Notes: generated by a model not told the origin, from the sequence alone. A DNA stretch of 64,000 nucleotides from DASUPK01 sp963848955 (GCA_963848955.1 CAWKFQ010000018.1:29756-93755), one strand, 5' to 3'. Shown: positions 26,660 to 36,764, numbered from the stretch's first letter. Program-made: numbers and translations.

Positions 26660-27145
26660 ATGCCGTACTTCATCTGCCCGAACTGCGGGAACAGGGAACT
26701 AAGCGGGGAGCGCACAGCCGGGTTTTCGGCCCGCCCCAAGGGTTGCTCCAAGTGCGGCTTCGGCTTTCTCTTCGAGCTGCTCGACGACTACATGCCCGCC
26801 CCCGGCGCCGCCTTCTTCACCCTGGACCAGCAGGCGAGGGTGCTCGACCTCGGCAAGGGGGCGTTCGAGCTCACCGGGCTCAAGGACGAGCAGGTGATCG
26901 GCCGCCCGGTCCGCGAGGTACTCGGGCTGCAATGGGTCGATCCGGGAGATGGGGGAGATGGCGCCGACACCGATGGCGACGGCGACACCGATCCCATCGA
27001 GACGACGCTTGAGTGGGGCGTTCGCTCCCTTGGGAAGAGGGTCGCCGTCAACGCCGAGGGAGATCTGCCGACCGAGGCGGTCGCCGATCTCTTCCCGGCC
27101 TATGACGACGACGGCGGGCTGCTGCTGGTCTTGACGCCTGAATAG
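26660..27145 (+). CDS. Zinc-ribbon protein with PAS-like domain
   Basis: A 161-residue protein starting MPYFICPNCG, with a second cysteine pair GCSKCGFGFLFELLDDY, forming a four-Cys zinc ribbon in the first ~40 residues. The middle resembles a PAS domain (FFTLDQQARVLDLGKGAFELTG, GRPVREVLGLQW). An Asp/Gly-rich acidic linker (~95-115) precedes a short end domain. TAGCCT lies 10 nt before the ATG at 26660, chosen because it directly opens the ribbon. Likely a small sensor or adaptor; its partner is unknown. Confidence 0.65.
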   Translation: MPYFICPNCGNRELSGERTAGFSARPKGCSKCGFGFLFELLDDYMPAPGAAFFTLDQQARVLDLGKGAFELTGLKDEQVIGRPVREVLGLQWVDPGDGGDGADTDGDGDTDPIETTLEWGVRSLGKRVAVNAEGDLPTEAVADLFPAYDDDGGLLLVLTPE

Positions 27146-27148
27146 ATG

Positions 27149-27172
27149 CGGCGGCGATTTTTGTGGCCGCCG
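27149..27172 (+). terminator. Hairpin after the zinc-ribbon gene
   Basis: CGGCGGC (27149-27155) pairs with GCCGCCG (27166-27172) around a 10-nt loop. The stem is followed by AATATCGG rather than a T run, so terminator function is only possible. Confidence 0.35.
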
Positions 27173-27251
27173 AATATCGGGGGGTTTGGTTGTGTTGCAA
27201 TTGAGGGGCAGTTACCGCGCCTCGGACCGCTAGCGTGAGCACCTCAAACTC

Positions 27252-30222
27252 GTGAGCAATCGCCGCCGCAACATCTTCATCCTGGCGTTCGTCGCCCTCC
27301 TGATCGTCGCCTCGGGGATCGTCGTCGCGAGCAAGAAGACGACCCTGGGCCTCGACCTCAAGGGCGGGACCGAGCTGATCTTCCAGGCGCGGCCGACGCC
27401 CCAGAACCCGACGATCGACGGCGCGGACATGGACCGGGCCATCGAGATCATCCGCAAGCGCACCGACGCTTTCGGAGTGTCGGAGCCGGAGATCTCCAGG
27501 ATCGGCTCGGACTCGATCCGCGTCGGCCTCCCCAATGTGAGCAACGCGGCGCACGCGAGCCAGGAGGTCGGGCAGACAGCCCAGTTGCAGCTCTACGACT
27601 GGGAGCCCAATGTGATCCCCAACCCGGCGAAGACGAACGTGCAGCGCAGCGAGTCGTGGTTCAGCCGGCTCTACGACGCGGTAACGCTCGCCTCCCAGCA
27701 GCAGCCGAACTGCTTCGAGAACAAGTGCACCCACACCGGCCCGCAGTACTACCTCTTCAACGCCCAGACCCACGCCTGGATCGCGGGGCCGACCGACACG
27801 CAGAAGGACCTCTTCTCGGAGCTGCCCGGCCAGAAGCAGCCGCCCAGCACCCAGGTGATCGCGGTCCCACAGGGCACGATCGTGGTGCAGAAGGAGGGAG
27901 ACAACGGACAGCCGGCACCCGACGACCCGAATGACACCAGCGCCAAGTGGTTCGTGATCCGGGACCGGCCGGCGCTCTCGGGGACCGACATCAAGGACCC
28001 GAAGCCGAGCTTCGACCAGTTCGACCAGCCGACCGTCACCTTCAACTTCACCGACAAGGGTCGCCAGGAGTTTGCGGACACGACCCGGGCGATCGCCCAG
28101 CGCGGGCTGCAGAACGCGCCGCCCGGCGTCGCCGGCAACTCGCAGGCGGCCGACGCCTACTCCGGCCACTTCGCGATCGTCCTCGACCAGCAGATCAAGT
28201 CGCGGCCGATCATCAACTTCGTCGACAACCCCGACGGGATCGATGGCTCGGGCGGCGCCGAGATCAACGGGCTGACGGCCGGTGAGTCGAATGACCTCGC
28301 GCAGATTCTCCAGATCGGCGCGCTCCCCGTCGACCTCACGCAGATCTCGAGCTCGACCGTGTCTGCAACCCTCGGCCAGGAGGCGCTCGATCAGGGGCTG
28401 AAGGCCGGGATCGTCGGATTGATCTTCGTCTGCCTATTCCTGCTCGCCTACTACCGCTTCCTGGGCTTCGTCGCGGTGATCGGCCTGGCGATCTACGGGC
28501 TGCTCTTCTTCGCGCTGATCAAGCTGATCCCGATCACCCTGACCCTGCCCGGGATCGCGGGGTTGATCCTGACTATCGGGGTGGCGGCCGACGCCAACAT
28601 CGTCATCTTCGAGCGGATCAAGGAAGAGGCGAGGTCCGGCAAATCGATGCTGAGCGCGATCGCCGTCGGCTATCGCCGGGGCATCGCGACGATCATCGAC
28701 GCGAACGTGATCACCCTGATCACGGCCTTCATCCTGTTCGCGCTGGCAACGGCGAACGTGAAGGGCTTCGCGTTCACCCTCGGCGTCGGGACGATCGCCT
28801 CGCTGTTCACCGCGGTGGTCTTCACGCAGGCATTCCTGGGCCTGTTCGGGCGCGCGCGCTTCATGCGCTCGCCGGCCGCGCTCGGCGCGCACACGGAGCA
28901 GCGGGTCCGCTGGCACTTCGACTTCAGCCGGGCGAGCAAGTATTTCTTCACCCTCTCGGGCTGCATCCTGCTCGTCGGCGCGCTTTCCTTCGCAACCAAG
29001 CAGCTCAACCTCGGCATCGATTTCGAGGGCGGGAGCCGGATCACGGTCGGGCTCCAGAAGGCCGCGACAGTGGACGACGTTCGCTCGACGGTCGAGGCGG
29101 CCGGGATCAACGGACTCCGAGATCACCAAGGCGTCGAACAGGCAGCTCGGCACGAACGTCTTCGAGATCGACTCGAAGGCGAGCCCCGACGCGGTCCAGA
29201 GCGTCCAGCCGGCCCTGCAGTCCAAGTACGGCATCGTCCCCAACGGCTTCAACGCCACGACGGTCGGCCCGACCTTCGGCCAGCAGGTGGCGAGGAGCGC
29301 GATCTACGCGATCATCTTCTCCCTGCTGGTGATCACCGGCTACGTCGCGTTCCGGTTCGAGCCGAAGTACGCGGTGCCGGTGATCATCGCGGTGATCCAC
29401 GACATCCTGATCACGGGAGGCGTCTATTCGCTGACGGGGAGGGAGGTGACCAGCGGTACCGTCGCCGCGTTCCTGACCATCCTCGGGTACTCGCTCTACG
29501 ACACGGTCATCGTGTTCGACCGAATACGCGAGAACGTGCCGCGGCTGCCGCGCGCGACCTTCTCCCAGATCGTCAACCGCTCCATGAGCGAGGTTCTTAC
29601 CCGGTCGCTGATCACGGGTGCGTCGAGCGTCTTCCTGGTGACGGTTCTGTTCATCTTCGGCGGCCCGACGTTGAAGGACTTCGCTTTCGCGATGATGATC
29701 GGGCTGCTCTCGGGTACCTACTCGTCGATCTTCATCGCGTCGCCGGTGCTCACGCACTGGAAGGAGCGAGAACCGGCCTACCGCCGCCGCCGTGAGCGCA
29801 TCGAGGAGCAGATGGGCCGCGTGCCGGCGTTCCCGGAGGAAAACGTGGTCGCGCGAACCGAGGGCGGTCCCGAGGAGCCGATCCAGGCCGAGACGCCGGT
29901 GCCCGCCGCCCCTGCCCCAAGTCGCTCGCAGGTCCCCGGCGTCGTTCCGGAACCGCCCGGACCCGTCCCACCGCCGCCCGCCCCCGAGCCGGCCGAGCCG
30001 CCGGCGCCCGTCGGCGCCCCACAGGGCGGCGGCCCCAATGGTGGTGACGGTGTCGCCGACGGCGACGGCGCTGCCGATGGCGGAGGCGACGGTGCCCAGC
30101 AGGCCGAGGGCGAGCGCCCGGAGCTCAGCGAGGCGAGCGCCGCAGCGCTGCGGCGGGTGCGGGAGCAGCAGTCCGGAGGCCGCCGGCAGAAGCGGCGCAA
30201 GAAGCACGGAAGGAATCGCTGA
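27252..30222 (+). CDS. secDF: Fused protein-export protein SecDF (one frameshift)
   Basis: Proton-driven partner of SecYEG that pulls exported proteins across the membrane. SecD and SecF are joined in one ~989-residue protein. The SecD half has the first membrane helix, TLGLDLKGGTELIF, a large outer domain and VAADANIVIFERIKEEARSG; the SecF half has NLGIDFEGGSRITVG and GYSLYDTVIVFDRIRENVPR. The frame breaks at 29114; deleting one A restores GINGSEITKASN. A long Pro-rich, then Gly/Asp-rich, then Arg/Lys-rich cytoplasmic tail (~880-989) is unusual. The GTG start at 27252 opens MSNRRRN. Confidence 0.93.
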
Positions 30223-30494
30223 TGGCCGCGCTCGTCTGGTTCACCATGGGCGTCGCGATCTGGCACTTCACCGTCTACATCCCTGACCGGTTCTGGGGCG
30301 GGATCGTCGGCGCGTTCATCGGCGCGGCCGCCGGCGCAATGGTGAGCGGCGCGATCGCCCAGATCGCCCTCGGTCAGGGAATCGGGGAGACCGACCTCGC
30401 CACCGCCTTCTACGCGATCCCGGGCGCCCTGCTCGGCCTCGCGGTGATCTATCTGGTCGGCGTCCGCTCGGGCGTCGAGGCGGAACAGATCTAG
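30222..30494 (+). CDS. Small integral membrane protein
   Basis: A 90-residue protein with about three membrane segments (LVWFTMGVAIWHFTV, IVGAFIGAAAGAMVSGAIA, IPGALLGLAVIYLVG) and Gly/Ala small-residue packing as in GlsB/YeaQ-type proteins. Its ATG overlaps the secDF stop by one base, so it is co-translated with SecDF. It may be an accessory of the export complex, though nothing in the sequence proves that. Confidence 0.6.
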   Translation: MAALVWFTMGVAIWHFTVYIPDRFWGGIVGAFIGAAAGAMVSGAIAQIALGQGIGETDLATAFYAIPGALLGLAVIYLVGVRSGVEAEQI

Positions 30495-30538
30495 GCCCGC
30501 CGGCCACGGCTCCCGCCGGTTCCGTCTGGGGGCGAACC

Positions 30539-30544
30539 TAGGTT
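30539..30544 (+). promoter_or_regulatory. -10 element, recJ
   Basis: TAGGTT ends 6 nt before the recJ ATG, the exact spacing of a leaderless start. Confidence 0.4.
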
Positions 30545-30550
30545 GGCGGG

Positions 30551-33226
30551 ATGGCCTCGACAGAGTCGGCACGAGCCTTCCAGGCAGACCCGTATGACTA
30601 CGGGGAGGTTCGCCGGCTGGCCTCGGAGCTCGCTCTCGCCGAACCCGTAGCGATCACCCTGGTCCGCCGCGGCTACCGCACCGTCGATGCCGCGCGCCGT
30701 TTCCTGGAGGCCCGTGAGTCCCACGAGCCCAGCGAGTTCACCGGGATGGACGAGGTCTGCGACCGCATCCTCTCGGTCGTCCACCGCCGAGGCCGGATCA
30801 CCGTCCACGGCGATTACGACGTCGACGGCGTCAGCTCCACGGCGATTCTCGTGTCCACGCTCCGCTCGCTCGGCGCCGACTGTGACTGGCTGATCCCCGA
30901 TCGGCTGGCCGATGGCTACGGGCTGACGATGGGCACCGTGGAGAAGCTCAAGCGCCGCGGGACCCAGCTCGTCATCACCGTGGACTGCGGCATCGGCTCG
31001 GTGGATGAGGTCGCGGCTGCCCGGGCCGCCGGCATCGAGGTCGTGGTCACCGACCACCACCTGCCTGGCGAGCAGCTTCCAGACTGCCCGATCGTCCACC
31101 CGATCGTCTCCGAGTACCCCTTTGAGGGGCTCTGCGCCGCCGGCGTCGCGCACAAGCTCGCCATCGCTCTCTGCGACGCCGCTGGACAGGGAGGGGTCGA
31201 GGCCGTCGGTGGTCGTCGTGATGCGAGGGCGCGCGACAGCGCGACCCGTGATGTGCGGGTCCGCAACCTCGACCTGGTCGCTCTAGCCACAGTCGCCGAC
31301 ATGGTGCCCCTCGTGGGCGAGAATCGGCGCCTGGTGCGCGAGGGCCTCCGCCTGCTCCGTGACCGCCCGAGGGCCGGGTTGCGCGCGCTGATGGTCGTCG
31401 CGTCCGTGGACCCGGAGACGATCGACGCCGGCACGATCGGCTTCCGCCTCGCCCCGCGCATCAACGCGGCGGGTCGGCTCTACCGAGCGGACGCCGGGGT
31501 CGAGCTGATGCTCACCGAGGATGCCGACCGAGCTGCCCAGATCGCCGAGGAGCTCGATCGCGCCAATGGCGAGCGCCGCTGGGCCGAACAGAAGGTGGTC
31601 GAGGGGGCGCAACGGGCCCGCTCGGCGCTGCCCCCGTCCCTGGCCGACGCCCCGGCTCTGGTGCTCGCCGGTGAGGGCTGGCATCCCGGGGTGGTCGGCA
31701 TCGCCGCTTCCCGGATGGTGGAGCGCCACCACCGACCCACCATCCTGCTCTCGGTCGACGGCTCGAGGGCGAAGGGGTCCGCCCGCAGCATCCCCGGTTT
31801 CGACCTCGTCGCGGCGCTCGGAGCCTGTGACCGGCACCTGGTCCGCTACGGCGGCCATCGCGCCGCGGCCGGGCTCGAGCTCGAGGCGGCCGACCTCGAT
31901 GCCTTCCGCGAGGCCTTCATCGCCCACGCCGCGACCGAGATCGACCCCACCGACCTGGTTCGGATGGAGCGGCTCGACGCGCTGGTCGGCGTCGGCCGCG
32001 ACGGTATTGGGATGGATCTCGCCCGCCAGCTGGAGAGCCTCGGCCCGTTCGGGATGGGCAATCCTGGCCCGCGGCTGCTCGTCCCCTCGGGACGGCTACG
32101 CGAGGTCCATCCGCTCGGTGAGGAGGGCAAGCACTCCCGCTTCCAGCTGGAGAGCGGCGCCGGCCGGGCCGCGGGCGTGGCCTTCGGGATGAACGGGGAG
32201 ATCACCCGGCGCGAGGACCAGGCGCTCGACCTCTCGATCGAGCTCGAGGTCGACCGCTGGAACGGCGCCGAGCAGCCCCGCGTGGTCGTCCGCGAGCTCT
32301 ATCCGCTCGCCAGCCCGGCCGGCTCAGATGCGAAGCCCGCCCCCTGCAGCGATCACTGCCCTGCGCCGGACCCCGAGTGGTGGGAGCGCCTCGAGCGCGA
32401 GCTTGATCGGGTCACTGCGGGCCAGCCGGGCGCGCTTCTCGACGTTCGGCCGGAGGCATCCGGGCGGCGCGAAGCGATCGACCGGCGGGGAGGAGCCGCG
32501 GTTGCCTCCCTGGCCGAGCTGATCTCCAGCGGCGAGCCCGTTCTGGCGATCTGCGCCGACGCCGCCCGCCGGGCCAGGCTTGCCTCGGAGGCGGCCGACC
32601 CGCGCCGCTTCGGCGCGCCCTTGCCGAGGATCGCCTGCTCTCGCTGCGGCTCCGACGGGCTCGACGCCGCCCTCGCGGAGGCACCGGCCACCGGCCTGGT
32701 GCTCGCCGACTGGACCTCGGTGGCACTCCGCCCGCGAGCGTCCCTGGCGTTCCGTCATGTGGTCCTTGTCGACCCGCCGCCCAGTGATGCTCTGGAGGAC
32801 CTGGCCTGGGCCTCCACCGAGCCGACCTTCCGAGGGAACGCTCGCTCGTACATCCACCTCGTCTGGGGGCCGGCCGAGTCGGAGCTCGCAGAGCGCCTCC
32901 TCGACTTGGAGTGGAACCTGCGGCTCGCGATCGGTGAGATCTGGCGGGGTCTCGGCGCGGTCGATGGCGAGGCCCAGGGGCTGGAACTTCGTTCCCTGCT
33001 GGCTGGCGAGCTCGCCTATCCCCGCACACCCGAGCTCGCCGCCCGCTGCGTGCGTGTGCTCACCGAGCTCGGACTGTGCGAATGGCGGTCCACTGGCGGC
33101 GGTTCGGCGTTGCGGGTCTTATCCTCGGAGAGGACCGATCTGGGGCGATCGCGGGCCTACGCGGACTGTGTCGCCAAACACCAGGAGGCCATCCGATTTC
33201 TGCGAAGCAAGGCACAACCGACGTAG
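30551..33226 (+). CDS. recJ: Single-strand DNA exonuclease RecJ with C-terminal extension
   Basis: 5'-3' single-strand exonuclease of recombination and mismatch repair. DHH motifs are clear: VHGDYDVDGVSSTAILVSTL, IPDRLADGYGLTMGTVEKL, VDCGIGSVDEV and VVVTDHHLPGEQLPDCPIVHP; the DHHA1 half has HPGVVGIAASRMVERHHRP and RYGGHRAAAGLELEA. At 891 residues it is ~300 longer than E. coli RecJ. The extra C-terminus (~600-891) has SRCGSDGLDAALAEAPATGL, FRHVVLVDPPPSD and a closing basic helix; it resembles an inactive helicase-like domain by eye only. Confidence 0.93.
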   Translation: MASTESARAFQADPYDYGEVRRLASELALAEPVAITLVRRGYRTVDAARRFLEARESHEPSEFTGMDEVCDRILSVVHRRGRITVHGDYDVDGVSSTAILVSTLRSLGADCDWLIPDRLADGYGLTMGTVEKLKRRGTQLVITVDCGIGSVDEVAAARAAGIEVVVTDHHLPGEQLPDCPIVHPIVSEYPFEGLCAAGVAHKLAIALCDAAGQGGVEAVGGRRDARARDSATRDVRVRNLDLVALATVADMVPLVGENRRLVREGLRLLRDRPRAGLRALMVVASVDPETIDAGTIGFRLAPRINAAGRLYRADAGVELMLTEDADRAAQIAEELDRANGERRWAEQKVVEGAQRARSALPPSLADAPALVLAGEGWHPGVVGIAASRMVERHHRPTILLSVDGSRAKGSARSIPGFDLVAALGACDRHLVRYGGHRAAAGLELEAADLDAFREAFIAHAATEIDPTDLVRMERLDALVGVGRDGIGMDLARQLESLGPFGMGNPGPRLLVPSGRLREVHPLGEEGKHSRFQLESGAGRAAGVAFGMNGEITRREDQALDLSIELEVDRWNGAEQPRVVVRELYPLASPAGSDAKPAPCSDHCPAPDPEWWERLERELDRVTAGQPGALLDVRPEASGRREAIDRRGGAAVASLAELISSGEPVLAICADAARRARLASEAADPRRFGAPLPRIACSRCGSDGLDAALAEAPATGLVLADWTSVALRPRASLAFRHVVLVDPPPSDALEDLAWASTEPTFRGNARSYIHLVWGPAESELAERLLDLEWNLRLAIGEIWRGLGAVDGEAQGLELRSLLAGELAYPRTPELAARCVRVLTELGLCEWRSTGGGSALRVLSSERTDLGRSRAYADCVAKHQEAIRFLRSKAQPT

Positions 33227-35559
33227 AGAGCACGGCGAAGGACGGCGAGCGGCCTGACGGCGTCGCGCTGCGCGATGTCGAGCGCCGCGGTCACACCCGG
33301 GTAGGGGAGCCGCCTGGCCAGGCACCGACGCCCCGCGTCGACCCGATCACCCGCGAGCTCACCGCCGACCAGCGCGCCCTGCTGGGCGATCTCTTCGCCG
33401 TCATCGAGGAGCACAAGTCCGACGTCGCGGAGCCGATCGACCGTCAGGAGATCGAGCGTGCCTTCGCGTTCTCCTGCGAGAGACACGCCGGTCAGGAGCG
33501 CAAGTCGGGCGAGGACTTCATCACCCACCCGCTGGGCGTCGCCCGGATCTGCGCCGGCATGCGGCTGGACACCGCGACCCTGTGCGCCGCCCTGCTGCAC
33601 GACACCGTCGAGGACACGAGCGCCAGCCTCGAGGAGGTCCGCGAGGGCTTCGGGGATGAGATCGCAAACCTCGTCGACGGCGTCACCAAGCTCACCGGGA
33701 TCACCTTCAAGAGCCGCGACGAGCGGCAGGCCGAGAACTACCGGAAGATGATGGTGGCGATGGCCACCGACGTCAGGGTGATCCTGATCAAGCTGGCCGA
33801 CCGCCTCCACAACATGCGCACGATCGGTGCGCTTCCCAAGCAGAAGCAGCAGGAGAAGGCGCGCGAGACGCTCGAGATCTTCGCCCCGCTCGCCCACCGC
33901 CTCGGGATCCACGCGATCAAGTGGGAGCTCGAGGACCTCGCCTTCGCCACGCTTCACCCCCGCAAGTACGACGAGATCAAGGAGCTCGTCGCCCAGCAGC
34001 GCGTCGAGCGCGAGCGCTACGTCGAGGAGGCGGGGAAGTTCCTCGCCGAGGAGCTGGGCAAGGTCGGCATCGAGGCCGAGATCTCGGGGCGCGCCAAGCA
34101 CTTCTATTCGATCTACACGAAGATGACCCGCAAGGGCCGCGAGTTCAACGAGATCTTCGACCTCACCGCGATGCGCGTCCTGGTCAGCTCCGTCAAGGAC
34201 TGCTACGGCGCGATCGGGATCGTTCACTCCCTCTGGAAGCCGCTGCCCGGCCGGTTCAAGGACTTCGTCGCGATGCCCAAGGCGAATGCCTACCAGGCGC
34301 TCCACACGACCGTGATCGGGCCCGAGGGCCGTCCGCTCGAGATCCAGATCCGCACCCCGGATATGCACGAGCTGGCCGAGTACGGAATCGCCGCCCACGT
34401 GATCTACAAGGAGGGCGCCTCCTCGGGCGACCCGAGCAAGGAGAAGATGACCTGGCTGCGCCAGCTGCTCGAGAACGAGCAGCACCAGGGGCCGCAGGCC
34501 TTCCTCGAGGCCCTCAAGGTCGACCTTTTCGAGGATGAGGTCTTCGTCTTCACCCCGAAGGGGGAGGTCAAGAACCTCGCCGCCGGCTCGACGCCGCTCG
34601 ACTTCGCCTATTCGATCCACACCGACGTCGGGCACCACTGCGTCGGCGCGAAGGTGAACGGCAAGATCGTCCCGCTCCACTACCAGCTGAAGAGCGGGGA
34701 CATCGTCGAGGTGCTGACCGCCAAGCAGGGCCGTGGTCCCTCGCGCGACTGGCTGAAGCTGGTTCGCACCAGCCGCGCGCGGAACAAGATCCGTGCCTGG
34801 TTCTCGCGTGAGGGGCGCGAGGACGCCGAGCACAAGGGCCGCGACGACCTCGCGCAGGCGTTCAAGAAGCAGGGCCTGCCGTACCAGAAGCTCGCCGGAT
34901 CGCCGCTGCTGGTCGACGTGATCCGCGAGATGGGCTTCCGCAAGGCGGACGACTTCTACATCGCCCTCGGCCAGTCGAAGATCTCCACCAAGGTCGTGGC
35001 CAACAAGGTGATGCAGCGCCTGAAGCGCGGCGAGGCCGTCGAGGAGGAGCCGGCCGAGGGGCTGATCAAGGGAACCGACGACGCCCGCCGCCGGACCAAG
35101 GAGGCGACCAGCTTCGGGATCAAGGTCAAGGGCATCGACGACGTCGTGGTTCGCCTCGCCAAGTGCTGCCGCCCGGTTCCGGGCGACGAGGTCGTCGGCT
35201 ACGTCTCGCTCGGGCGGGGGATCACGGTCCACCGCGCGGACTGCCGCAACGTCGCCGCCCTGAAGAAGGCGCCGGAGCGGTTCACCGAGGTGAGCTGGGA
35301 TGGCGACAACGAGGCCTCCTACCGGGTCGAGCTCCAGGTCGACGCCTGGGATCGCACCCGCCTGCTCGAAGACCTCTCCCGCACGTTCGCCGAGGCCGGG
35401 CTCAACATCCTGGAGGCGCGTTGCACCACCAAGCACCCGATGGTGAAGAACCGGTTCGTCCTCGAGGTGGGGGACACCGAGCAGCTCAAGCAGTGCATCT
35501 CGCGCCTGCGGAACGTCGATTCGGTGTTCGACGCCTATCGCGTCACCCCGACCGCCTAG
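33076..35559 (+). CDS. rel: Bifunctional (p)ppGpp synthetase/hydrolase Rel
   Basis: Stringent-response enzyme. The hydrolase HD domain has HAGQERKSGEDFITHPLGVA and LLHDTVEDT; the synthetase domain has GRAKHFYSIYTKMTRKGREF and AYQALHTTVIGPEGRP; TGS (VFVFTPKGEVKNLAAGSTPLDF), zinc-finger-type (CCRPVPGDEVVGYVS) and ACT (RLLEDLSRTFAEAGLNILEA) domains follow. Both active sites look intact. The start is a problem: after ATG 33076/33082, which lies inside recJ, no ATG, GTG or TTG occurs in frame until the HD domain, so either the genes overlap by ~150 bp or a frameshift hides the true start. Confidence 0.93.
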   Translation: MRMAVHWRRFGVAGLILGEDRSGAIAGLRGLCRQTPGGHPISAKQGTTDVESTAKDGERPDGVALRDVERRGHTRVGEPPGQAPTPRVDPITRELTADQRALLGDLFAVIEEHKSDVAEPIDRQEIERAFAFSCERHAGQERKSGEDFITHPLGVARICAGMRLDTATLCAALLHDTVEDTSASLEEVREGFGDEIANLVDGVTKLTGITFKSRDERQAENYRKMMVAMATDVRVILIKLADRLHNMRTIGALPKQKQQEKARETLEIFAPLAHRLGIHAIKWELEDLAFATLHPRKYDEIKELVAQQRVERERYVEEAGKFLAEELGKVGIEAEISGRAKHFYSIYTKMTRKGREFNEIFDLTAMRVLVSSVKDCYGAIGIVHSLWKPLPGRFKDFVAMPKANAYQALHTTVIGPEGRPLEIQIRTPDMHELAEYGIAAHVIYKEGASSGDPSKEKMTWLRQLLENEQHQGPQAFLEALKVDLFEDEVFVFTPKGEVKNLAAGSTPLDFAYSIHTDVGHHCVGAKVNGKIVPLHYQLKSGDIVEVLTAKQGRGPSRDWLKLVRTSRARNKIRAWFSREGREDAEHKGRDDLAQAFKKQGLPYQKLAGSPLLVDVIREMGFRKADDFYIALGQSKISTKVVANKVMQRLKRGEAVEEEPAEGLIKGTDDARRRTKEATSFGIKVKGIDDVVVRLAKCCRPVPGDEVVGYVSLGRGITVHRADCRNVAALKKAPERFTEVSWDGDNEASYRVELQVDAWDRTRLLEDLSRTFAEAGLNILEARCTTKHPMVKNRFVLEVGDTEQLKQCISRLRNVDSVFDAYRVTPTA

Positions 35560-35603
35560 CAAGACCAATCCTTTTTCGCCAGAATCGCGTTATTAGGGCA
35601 AGG

Positions 35604-36303
35604 ATGCTGAGAGGCGGGAAGACAGGGAGACGCTTGGGGCTGGCGGTCGCGCTGATCGCCCTCGGCGCGATGGTCTACGTCGGGCATTGCGCTCGCTGCC
35701 TCAGACACGATCGTGGCGGGACCCCCCGAATCGTCGTCTCGGCGACGGCACTACGTACAACACGGACCAGGGTGAGGTCGTTCCCTTCCAGAATCTGGGC
35801 GGATCACACAACGTGACCGCGCGGCAAAACGGGCCCGATGGACAAGACCCTCTTCCGTACGCCGACCATCTCGGGCGGCACCGCAGCGGTCTAATGGCAC
35901 GCAGTACCTGCCCGCGGGCGACTACCCGTTCTTCTGCACCGTCCATCCCACGACGATGAGTGGGACGCTGCACGTCACCACGAACGGCGCACCTCAGCCG
36001 CGACCCTCCGCCACTCTCAGCATTCGCGCGAAGAAGATCGCCAAGGCCGTGAAGAAGGGGATCCTTGTGGCGCTCAACACCTCGGCAAAGGTCGACGACG
36101 TCTCCCTCGTCGCGAAGCTCGGCAAGGCCACGATCGGCAGGGCGAGCGACCTCTCTCTTGCTCAGGGCCAGGTGTTCGAGACGATCAAGCTCAGCAAGTC
36201 CGGTAAGAGCAAGCTGCGCGTAAGCAAGAGCAACGCGAAGGTCACCGTCACCGCCGCGATCCCCTTCGGCTCTCCCGCCACCGCGAAGGCCAAGCTCAAG
36301 TAG
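35604..36303 (+). CDS. Secreted cupredoxin-like protein (several frameshifts)
   Basis: Pieces in three frames combine into an exported protein: signal peptide (RRLGLAVALIALGAMVYVG), a plastocyanin/azurin-like domain with copper ligands in GGSHNVTARQ (His), FFCTVHP (Cys, His) and TTMSGTLHV (Met), then a Lys/Ala/Ser-rich repetitive C-terminal domain (IRAKKIAKAVKKGILVALN to AKAKLK). The breaks fall near 35690, 35730, 35840 and 35890. Probably a copper electron carrier in the envelope. Its end overlaps the convergent HIT gene by 8 bp. It could also be a decayed gene. Confidence 0.6.
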
Positions 36304-36727
36304 CTCGGTCCACCGCCCGCCGCACGCGCTCGGCGACCTCGCGCATCTGATCCTCGGAGTCGTACTTGGTCCGCGGCCAGAAGAAGCCGCGCAGGCCGTC
36401 CTTCGGCTTGCGCGGGACCACGTGGACGTGGACGTGCGGCACGCTCTGGCTGACGACGTTGTTCAAGGCGACGAACGATCCGGGCTTCCTCATCGCCTTC
36501 GGCACGGCGACCGAGAGCAACCGGGCGTTCTCGAAGAGCGGCCCGACCAGCTCGTCGGGCAGGTCGCCGAGCGTCTCGTGGTGGTCCCGGGGCACGAGCA
36601 GGGAGTGGCCGGGGAAGAGCGGCCGGTTGTCGAGGAAGGCGAGGGTGCGCTCATCCTCGAAGACGACGTGCGACGGTTCGTCGCCGGCGATGATCTGGCA
36701 GAAGCGGCAATCGGGGTCGGCGGTCAT
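36296..36727 (-). CDS. HIT-family nucleotide hydrolase
   Basis: A 143-residue histidine-triad protein: CRFCQIIAGDEPSHVVFEDE near the start, PLFPGHSLLVPRDHHETLGD, and the triad HVHVHVVPR. HIT proteins split the phosphate bonds of nucleotide amides or dinucleoside polyphosphates. CxxC near the N-terminus may bind zinc. The minus-strand -10 (TAAGCT) is 9 nt before its ATG and it diverges from the secreted protein gene at 36765. Confidence 0.88.
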   Translation of the reverse strand: MTADPDCRFCQIIAGDEPSHVVFEDERTLAFLDNRPLFPGHSLLVPRDHHETLGDLPDELVGPLFENARLLSVAVPKAMRKPGSFVALNNVVSQSVPHVHVHVVPRKPKDGLRGFFWPRTKYDSEDQMREVAERVRRAVDRAT

Positions 36728-36736
36728 TGGCGGAGC

Positions 36737-36742
36737 AGCTTA
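36737..36742 (-). promoter_or_regulatory. -10 element, HIT gene (minus strand)
   Basis: On the minus strand TAAGCT ends 9 nt before the HIT ATG; no Shine-Dalgarno sequence. It lies only 7 bp from the divergent -10 at 36750. Confidence 0.4.
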
Positions 36743-36749
36743 GAAGCGG

Positions 36750-36755
36750 TAGGGT
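36750..36755 (+). promoter_or_regulatory. -10 element, secreted protein gene
   Basis: TAGGGT ends 9 nt before the ATG at 36765, supporting that start over the in-frame TTG at 36759. Confidence 0.4.
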
Positions 36756-36764
36756 CGCTTGGGT

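Noticed and set aside
33157..35568. Long minus-strand reading frame (803 residues) opposite rel
   Set aside because: It mirrors rel exactly and has Arg/Leu/Asp/Val composition typical of antisense frames in GC-rich genes; no domain is recognisable.
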